Virus record (IMG/VR): IMGVR_UViG_3300048922_000114
Location: 1 to 26,157 of that record
Length of the DNA: 26,157 bases
Direction: 5' to 3' (one strand)
From: a virus
Made by a program: the position numbers and the translations under genes. Position 1 is the first letter of the stretch, and every line of letters starts with the position of its first letter. The notes under the pieces are model-generated. The model saw only the letters and a list, made by a program, of their open reading frames with translations, was not told the origin of the DNA and did not search any database. This document shows positions 21,255-26,157 of this stretch, piece after piece.

Positions 21255-23047
21255 TCGGTCTTGGACTTGGCCTGTCTCCCGGGGTGTCTGGTAAGGGCGC
21301 CTCTCTGCCAAACATAGCACCGGCCACAAACTGGCGCGTCCCCGTGTTGGCGGCATATGACAGCCTTGGCGACAGCGTTCTTGTCGCAGCTCTTGTTGCG
21401 GCAGGCTCGGATAAATCCAGACCGTCATATCCGATCGCTGCAACTGCTACCCGAACTGTGGCTTGGAAGCTGGGTGCTATCGCCGCACCGGGTGGGATGC
21501 TTTCCTTCGTTTTCGAAGGCGCGAGCGCAACGGTGGCGGTTGCGTATAGCGATGACAGTACCGATGGTGCGAACGGCACATGGACGGCTATCCCATATTC
21601 TCTGGTTTCTCCGACCGCTTTCTATACCGGTCGCCGTCAGCCTGTTTCATTGCCGGCCTCAGCGTCTGGCCGATGGGTGAGACTGGTGATTACGAACCCG
21701 GCTGCATCAACGGTCTATTCTGTATACCCGCTGATCAACCAGTTGCAGTCCAGCAAGGTTCGCAATGACGCTCAGCTGATCATGGGCGCATCCCAGACGA
21801 CGAACGGCTTCCTGTCGCTCGTTTATGAAGCTGCAATCCAGTCTGCGTTCCCGACCTCTGATCCTATTGTGTTCAATTACGGGGAGGCGGGTGAAACTGC
21901 CTCCGGTATCTTGGCGAACTGCGCGCCCGCGATTTCAGCTTTCAGTGGCTTCTGCCCTCGTGTGTATCTCGATAACCTGATTGGGAACGATATCACAAGC
22001 GCCCAGCCGATCAGCGACGATTCTCCGTCGAGCCTGACGACCATGCGAAGCCTTGTCGATCAGATCATTGCTGCCTTCGCCGGATGGAACATATTTACTT
22101 CGGACATCACGTTCCGAGAATATACAGGTGTCACACCATCCGCACCCGACAATGGCTCTCTGCCTTATAACCAGCAGATCATGTGGCCTGCGATCCTTGC
22201 GGATAACCCCGATTGCTACGACAGGGCACTCGGCGTTTCCCGCATCAACCTCTATTCGTGGGCACTGTTCAATCGCAACTGGCTTCAGGACCAGATCCAC
22301 TACAGCAATTACTCGACCTATCGCACTGAACTCGTTCGCACTATGGAGAGCCGGGTGCGCAATCGGCAGTGGCCGGATAGCTATGCTCTGATGCTGGTAA
22401 AGCGGCTTGAGACCGAGCGGCTTTACCACCTGAAACGCGAGGCCGGATATGCAGTCAGTTCTCTTCCGGCGTCCAGCACGAAGACGGCGCTTCAGGCTCG
22501 CATTGATGCTGTGACCAATCTGTTGCCGTCTCGCATGAAGATAAGCCATGGACCGGATGCGAACGCACCGCCAGCGCCGTGGACCAACACCGCGAGAACA
22601 ACGGTCGGCGCCGCAATCACGGACATCATCACGGAGGATGGCTTCAAGACCTCCTACGTCTGGAATATCTCCGTAGCCGGCAATGGCGCCTTTGCCTTCG
22701 GCGCTCAAGGTGCCGCTCAGGGTGCCGAGTTCCCGGATACCGCTCTGCTCGGTTACCTTTCCGATACCGTTGACAATATGGCTGTCAAGCTTTCGGGGGC
22801 CGATGCATCCGAGCGCTATCGCATCAAGGCAATGGCTTCGCGAGCCGGGACCGGAACGAGATTGCAGGACTTTGTTATCGGTGGCGTCACTCAGTCGATC
22901 AACGCCCTTGGAAACCTCACAAGCGTCTCCGATTTTACGGGACTTGCGCCTGTCGCCGGCGAAATTGAGATGGCGATCAATCGCGGCGCTGGGAACACCA
23001 CGGCGGTTTATCTCAACGGCGTCATTCTGGAAGCGAACGCCGCCTGA
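21251..23047 (+). CDS. Large SGNH-hydrolase protein, probable surface polysaccharide esterase
   Basis: 598 residues, no membrane segment. An N-terminal beta-rich part (1-165) is followed by an SGNH/GDSL hydrolase core with all four blocks: QLIMGASQTTNG (Ser181 nucleophile), FNYGEAGETASG (Gly211), LDNLIGNDITS (Asn246), and LQDQIHYSNY (Asp347, His350). The block I is GAS instead of GDS, seen in some carbohydrate esterases. A beta-rich C-terminal part (about 450-598) looks like a binding domain. A tail-associated protein that removes acetyl groups from surface glycan is likely. Unusually it lies after the lysis genes, starting on the o-spanin stop. Confidence 0.72.
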   Translation: MIGLGLGLSPGVSGKGASLPNIAPATNWRVPVLAAYDSLGDSVLVAALVAAGSDKSRPSYPIAATATRTVAWKLGAIAAPGGMLSFVFEGASATVAVAYSDDSTDGANGTWTAIPYSLVSPTAFYTGRRQPVSLPASASGRWVRLVITNPAASTVYSVYPLINQLQSSKVRNDAQLIMGASQTTNGFLSLVYEAAIQSAFPTSDPIVFNYGEAGETASGILANCAPAISAFSGFCPRVYLDNLIGNDITSAQPISDDSPSSLTTMRSLVDQIIAAFAGWNIFTSDITFREYTGVTPSAPDNGSLPYNQQIMWPAILADNPDCYDRALGVSRINLYSWALFNRNWLQDQIHYSNYSTYRTELVRTMESRVRNRQWPDSYALMLVKRLETERLYHLKREAGYAVSSLPASSTKTALQARIDAVTNLLPSRMKISHGPDANAPPAPWTNTARTTVGAAITDIITEDGFKTSYVWNISVAGNGAFAFGAQGAAQGAEFPDTALLGYLSDTVDNMAVKLSGADASERYRIKAMASRAGTGTRLQDFVIGGVTQSINALGNLTSVSDFTGLAPVAGEIEMAINRGAGNTTAVYLNGVILEANAA

Positions 23048-23122
23048 AACGTCACCCTCGACCTATGGCCGGGGCTTTCTTTTACTCGCATGCAGGCTGG
23101 GATAATGGCAGGAAACCGAGAT

Positions 23123-23404
23123 ATGAGCGAAGAACTTCCCGAGAAGATGGTGGAGCTGCCAGAGAAGACCAGAGCCTTCCTTGCTGGTCTCCGTCCAGAC
23201 GAATTGAAGACGCTCGAGGCGATAATCGAGATGCCTGCTGAAGACGTCAGAGAGGGCTTCCGAATGGTGCGGGATATGCGAACCGTTGGAAAGTTCATGC
23301 GCTGGCTGCTGCTATCGATGGTCGCGCTCTTCGTCGGCTCCATCATGCTCTACGAGAACATTCAAAAGGCAATCGGCTACCTGAAGGGAGGGCCGACACC
23401 ATGA
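23123..23404 (+). CDS. Membrane protein with long cytoplasmic N-terminus
   Basis: 93 residues from ATG 23123, preferred because AGGAAA lies ahead; in-frame ATGs at 23090 and 23105 are also possible. The N-terminal ~55 residues are charged and helical (EELPEKMVELPEKTRAFLAGLRPDELKTLEAIIEMP), followed by one membrane segment (FMRWLLLSMVALFVGSIMLY). The next gene overlaps its stop. A holin-like or accessory role is possible; no family recognised. Confidence 0.6.
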   Translation: MSEELPEKMVELPEKTRAFLAGLRPDELKTLEAIIEMPAEDVREGFRMVRDMRTVGKFMRWLLLSMVALFVGSIMLYENIQKAIGYLKGGPTP

Positions 23405-23871
23405 AGCGTTTCCTATGGAAAATTATCGGCATTGGCGTTTTCGCGCTGGCTGGACTGGGATCGGTCAATCTCGGCATTTGGGTTGTGGATCGCGAACCTC
23501 CGATCATCTATGAGGACGCCAAAGCACTGGCGGCATCTGTAGAGCAGGGCGGTACAATAGAGATTGAGTTCTCGGTTTTCCGTACTCGCATCTGTCCGCT
23601 TATCACCAAGCGCTGGTTGACGGACTCCGCTAAGGAGCGCCACAGTATCCCCCAGTTCACCACCGGGCTTCGTTTGTTGGCGGGTAGGGAAACTTACCGC
23701 CGGTCAATTACCGTGCCGCCCGCGGCGGCTCCCGGGCCTGCCCAGTACAGCGTGACGCTGGAATACGTCTGCAACCCGCTACAGAAAATCTTCGGCCCGA
23801 TAGTCGTCACCTCGCCACCCGTGAGGTTCAAGGTTTTGCCGGCGCGGCTTGTTGCCGTCCCGCAAGCCTAG
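23401..23871 (+). CDS. Membrane-anchored periplasmic beta-domain protein
   Basis: 156 residues, overlapping the preceding stop (ATGA). An N-terminal membrane anchor or signal (about 3-28, FLWKIIGIGVFALAGLGSVNLGIW) leads to a beta-rich domain with GGTIEIEFSVFRTRICPLITKRW, RRSITVPPAAAPGPAQYSVTLEYVCNPLQ and VVTSPPVRFKVLPA: strands and two Cys that could pair. It looks like a small periplasmic sandwich domain. Co-transcribed with the membrane gene before it. Function unknown. Confidence 0.6.
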   Translation: MKRFLWKIIGIGVFALAGLGSVNLGIWVVDREPPIIYEDAKALAASVEQGGTIEIEFSVFRTRICPLITKRWLTDSAKERHSIPQFTTGLRLLAGRETYRRSITVPPAAAPGPAQYSVTLEYVCNPLQKIFGPIVVTSPPVRFKVLPARLVAVPQA

Positions 23872-24037
23872 ACGGCAGTAGTGTCGTCTTATGAGGGTAA
23901 TGCTCCCAGCAATGCCACGACGACTTCTCGGCCTTCGATCTGGAATATCCGAAGCCGCCCCATTTCTTACAGCCCGGGTACTCACACCAGTGAGCCTCAT
24001 GAACACCGTCGCCGGCTTTGCTATTCTGGTCGCTCAT
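23828..24037 (-). CDS. Small zinc-ribbon-like phage protein
   Basis: 69 residues. CEYPGCKKWGGFGYSRSK followed by SSWHCWEHYPHK gives Cys-x4-Cys and a Cys-x2-His pair that could hold zinc. Its 3' end overlaps the plus-strand gene 23401-23871, so one end of either may be mis-set. It follows the upstream gene on the minus strand with an ATGA overlap. Small proteins of this type are frequent in rhizobial prophages; role unknown. Confidence 0.6.
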   Translation of the reverse strand: MSDQNSKAGDGVHEAHWCEYPGCKKWGGFGYSRSKAEKSSWHCWEHYPHKTTLLPSRLAGRQQAAPAKP

Positions 24038-24402
24038 AGTTTCTCTCTAATCCCGACGACAGGCGGTAGCCCGGCCGCCTTTCTCACCATGTCATAGTGG
24101 TCTTCCACTTTGCGTGCCGCCTCGTGCACGTCTGGCGCATAGCCGCCCTGTGGAAGCACCTTGACCTTGATGCGCCTTGAATGCCCTCCATCCCATTTGT
24201 AGGTCCCGCGCATCGGTCCGGTCTCTTGATCAGAGATACGGCCGACAATCTCCCCCTCGACAATGCATACGAAGTCGTTGAGCAGTTCGCCGTTCAAGGC
24301 TCGCTCTCCCGGCCACGTCCGGGCCCACATATGTCTGCGTTGGTATTTCGTTTCATCGCGCACGGGCTTTCCCTCCGGTGACAGAGTTTCGTTTTGCCGC
24401 AT
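24034..24402 (-). CDS. Hypothetical phage protein near the attachment end
   Basis: About 122 residues from ATG 24402 (MRQNETLSPEGKPVRDETKYQRRHMWARTW), soluble and basic. A beta-rich middle (NDFVCIVEGEIVGRISDQETGPMRGTYKWDG) is followed by a helical end (APDVHEAARKVEDHYDMVRKAAGLPP). The frame is open upstream to 24504, and an ATG at 24330 is also possible; no start has a strong ribosome site. Tandem with the zinc-ribbon gene, and the last gene before the tRNA. Family not recognised. Confidence 0.55.
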   Translation of the reverse strand: MRQNETLSPEGKPVRDETKYQRRHMWARTWPGERALNGELLNDFVCIVEGEIVGRISDQETGPMRGTYKWDGGHSRRIKVKVLPQGGYAPDVHEAARKVEDHYDMVRKAAGLPPVVGIREKL

Positions 24403-24453
24403 GTGATGGAGCGCGCCGCCCAGCGCGGAAAAGAACCCTTGGTGAACAGCAAC

Positions 24454-24505
24454 TGTAAACCGGTTCTTTTCGTGTAAACTGCTTGAGGGTGGGGGATGCC
24501 TCAAG
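24454..24505. repeat. Short repeats next to the attachment site
   Basis: TGTAAAC occurs as a direct repeat at 24454-24460 and 24473-24479 (19 bp apart) around AACCGGTT (24458-24465). A 7-bp inverted repeat CTTGAGG (24482-24488) / CCTCAAG (24499-24505) follows. Near the tRNA junction these could be integrase arm sites or a promoter region of the minus-strand gene; neither is proved. Confidence 0.35.
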
Positions 24506-24517
24506 TCTTTGAATTAA

Positions 24518-24594
<77 letters not shown>

Positions 24595-24608
24595 AACCTG
24601 AAAGCCGT

Positions 24609-24618
24609 TTATATATAA
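24609..24618 (-). promoter_or_regulatory. Probable -10 of the tRNA-Pro promoter
   Basis: TTATATATAA stands 15-24 bases upstream of the tRNA on its coding strand, in the expected place for a -10. A matching -35 is not clear (TTGCGC or TTTCCG upstream are weak). Confidence 0.4.
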
Positions 24619-24813
24619 GCCTGTTAGGGCGCAAGCGGAAAATAGCCTTTTCTTGAAAAAAGGAACAAAGGCTGTGGACGGTGGGCAGGGGACTTTCTTC
24701 CCGAAGATGTTGCCCGTCAAACGCGTGACACATCATCCTTCCATCATGGCGGGAACCTGCCGTGTTCTTTGGCGTTCCAATCTAAGCGAAACTGAAATTC
24801 AGGGAGATGAAAC

Positions 24814-25350
24814 ATGTCCGAACTCGTCGTTGTCGGTTTTGACGGAACGGAAGAGGCCGACCGGGTCCTTCTGAAACTTGCTGGAATGAAAAAGGAATAT
24901 CTGGTAGATCTGGAAGATGCCGTCGTCGTCGTTCGCGATGAAAACGGCAAGGTGCACCTGAAGCAGAGCGTCAATCTGACGGCGATCGGTGCAAGCTCCG
25001 GTTTTCTCTCCGGTGGTCTCTGGGGCGGCCTCGTTGGCCTGCTGTTCCTCAATCCGCTCGCGGGATTTGCGATTGGCGGCGCGATCGGTGCGGGAACGGG
25101 TGCGCTTGCGGGGTCGTTGACGGATTATGGCATCGACGACGATTTCATCAAATCTCTGGGTGAAACCATCCCGAATGGATCTTCGGCGTTGTTCGTGCTG
25201 ATCCGCAAGGTGCAGCCGGAAAAGGTGATGGCGGAACTGGAGGGTCTTCGTGGGCGGGTCATCAAAACCTCGCTTTCGCCAGAGCAGGAAGCACAACTGC
25301 AAAAGGCGCTTTCCGGCGGAACGGAACAAGCCGCAGCACCTGCCGTCTGA
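24814..25350 (+). CDS. DUF1269 family membrane protein (host)
   Basis: 178 residues with the typical DUF1269 start SELVVVGFDGTEEADRVLLKL and LVDLEDAVVVVRDENGKVHLKQS. Residues about 58-105 form a Gly-rich hydrophobic hairpin (GASSGFLSGGLWGGLVGLLF, then AGFAIGGAIGAGTGALAGSL), followed by DDFIKSLGETIPNGSSALFVLI. AGGGAG precedes the ATG. Common in rhizobial chromosomes; its role is unknown, perhaps stress-related. The strand and composition differ from the phage region, so this is host DNA. Confidence 0.88.
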   Translation: MSELVVVGFDGTEEADRVLLKLAGMKKEYLVDLEDAVVVVRDENGKVHLKQSVNLTAIGASSGFLSGGLWGGLVGLLFLNPLAGFAIGGAIGAGTGALAGSLTDYGIDDDFIKSLGETIPNGSSALFVLIRKVQPEKVMAELEGLRGRVIKTSLSPEQEAQLQKALSGGTEQAAAPAV

Positions 25351-25370
25351 ACGAGGCAGGGAGAAGATGC

Positions 25371-25391
25371 TGCGGCATGATTCATGTCGCA
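25371..25391. other. Small hairpin between convergent host genes
   Basis: TGCGGCATG (25371-25379) and CATGTCGCA (25383-25391) pair with one G-T and a three-base loop. No T-run follows on either side, so it may or may not end transcription of the DUF1269 gene. Confidence 0.3.
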
Positions 25392-25446
25392 GCAGATCTA
25401 TAAAAGTGCGGCGGCGCTCTTTGCGACCCTCGCCGGAAACGTTGGC

Positions 25447-26088
25447 TTAAACCGTCAGCGTTCCGGTTTTAGGCTGCGGCCAGGTCAGATAATAATACCG
25501 ACTGCCGACATTGCCAAAAAATGCATTGTCGCCGGAAATACTGTCGACATAGGCGCCACCGGTGGTCTTTGCATAAGCGGAACCGTCGCGCTTGAGGTGG
25601 TCCTTCAGAAAATCGCTCCAGCCGGTCGTGGTGATCTCGGTTGCCGGTTTTGAGGTGGTTGTCTTGTCGGCCTCCACGTCCCAGGCTTTTATCTTTGCGC
25701 CTTCGGTCGGATCGGAGACTGTCAGCGTTCCAGCGGCCAGCGCTTCCAGCATTGCCTTGGCTTGCGTAGATTTGCTCGGATCCTTGGAGAGTTCTTCCAG
25801 CGTCGCCTTCAGGCTTGTCATGAAACTGGCCTGTGTAATGTCGCCGGAGGGCGCCTGCGTGCTGGTGTCGTCGGTCTCCGCGTCAGTGCCGGAGACTTGC
25901 GCATATTGTGCCAGAAGCTGTGTCAGCCGCGTATTGGTGGAGGAGGGCGAGGTGTCGATCCCATAGGAGTCGAGGATCGCAGTTCGTGGCGAGGAGGTCG
26001 AAGCGGAATTGTCCTCCTGCTCCTTGATGGCCTTGAGTGCGAGTTTGGTGGCATTGATGCGTGTGGACAGGTCGACGGAGGAGACCAT
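25447..26088 (-). CDS. Hypothetical Ser/Thr-rich protein (host)
   Basis: About 213 residues from ATG 26088; in-frame ATGs at 26106 and 26127 are possible, and GGAAA before 26088 slightly favours it. The front is helical (SSVDLSTRINATKLALKAIKEQED), then comes a Ser/Thr-rich linker, a helical middle (TSLKATLEELSKDPSKSTQAKAMLEALA) and a beta-like C-terminus ending YYYLTWPQPKTGTLTV. Acidic, with no signal peptide or membrane segment. Two genes face each other across a 96-base gap. Family not recognised; a secreted or surface-related protein is possible. Confidence 0.6.
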   Translation of the reverse strand: MVSSVDLSTRINATKLALKAIKEQEDNSASTSSPRTAILDSYGIDTSPSSTNTRLTQLLAQYAQVSGTDAETDDTSTQAPSGDITQASFMTSLKATLEELSKDPSKSTQAKAMLEALAAGTLTVSDPTEGAKIKAWDVEADKTTTSKPATEITTTGWSDFLKDHLKRDGSAYAKTTGGAYVDSISGDNAFFGNVGSRYYYLTWPQPKTGTLTV

Positions 26089-26157
26089 TGCGCTCACTGT
26101 TTCCATGATCAGGCCGATACACGTCATGCATACCGAACCGGCTCGGCGAAGATTCTC

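Noticed and set aside
20758-21579. Minus-strand ORF of 273 codons across endolysin end, spanins and SGNH gene
   Set aside because: It covers four forward genes with clear motifs and has a Pro/Arg/Ser composition typical of a shadow.
21935-22708. Minus-strand ORF of 257 codons inside the SGNH gene
   Set aside because: The forward frame carries the SGNH blocks; the reverse frame has no recognisable pattern.

Overview
The window is the right-hand part of an integrated tailed phage (podovirus type, P22-like layout), followed by about 1.5 kb of host chromosome. The base composition, codon use and protein families (HicAB, DUF1269 protein, RCAP_Rcc01079-like spike base protein, DUF3380 muramidase) suggest an alphaproteobacterium of the Rhizobiales, probably Agrobacterium/Rhizobium-like. 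That host assignment is an inference; there is no rRNA or other phylogenetic marker here. The prophage starts left of the window: terminase, most of the portal, the lysogeny repressor and the integrase are not seen. It ends at a complete tRNA-Pro(GGG) gene on the minus strand (24518-24594), the likely attachment site.

Layout. (1) 1-9738, plus strand, tightly packed head and ejection genes: end of a probable portal, scaffold, major capsid protein (N4-gp56/DUF4043 type), two small head proteins, gp4-like adaptor, gp10-like packaged-DNA stabiliser, a small protein, then three ejection-type proteins (gp7-like, one carrying a lysozyme-like domain, and a large gp16-like protein), mostly with stop/start overlaps. 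(2) 9698-12002, minus strand, an accessory block: two membrane proteins, a tiny hydrophobic ORF, a DUF3467-like protein, a HicAB toxin-antitoxin pair and an Arc-like ribbon-helix-helix (RHH) repressor. (3) 12003-14233: a divergent control region with repeated operator-like sites, then a plus-strand operon of a 57-residue RHH protein, a Cys-containing 95-97 aa protein, a ParB-domain protein and a 162-aa protein, closed by a strong terminator. The placement between ejection and tail genes resembles the immunity-I region of P22. (4) 14246-18698: spike base protein, tail collar protein, small beta-rich protein, a tail fibre with a compositionally different C-terminal half, and a DUF4214-methyltransferase cargo gene. 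(5) 18850-19625, minus strand: HigBA/NadS-type toxin-antitoxin pair. (6) 19737-23871, plus strand: lysis and surface genes: muramidase endolysin with a C-terminal membrane helix, overlapping Rz/Rz1-like spanins, a large SGNH-hydrolase protein, and two membrane-anchored proteins. (7) 23828-24402, minus strand: two small phage genes next to the attachment end.

How it fits together. Late genes make the capsid and DNA ejection machinery. Fibre, collar and SGNH proteins would contact or de-esterify the cell surface. Endolysin and spanins open the three envelope layers. The two toxin-antitoxin pairs, membrane proteins, methyltransferase and RHH/ParB module are the accessory genes most likely to affect the lysogen, through stability, superinfection exclusion or surface change. 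The best candidate for something undescribed is the RHH/RHH/ParB module at 11604-14233 with its 36-bp-spaced operator repeats. Host genes after the tRNA are a DUF1269 membrane protein and an unknown protein.
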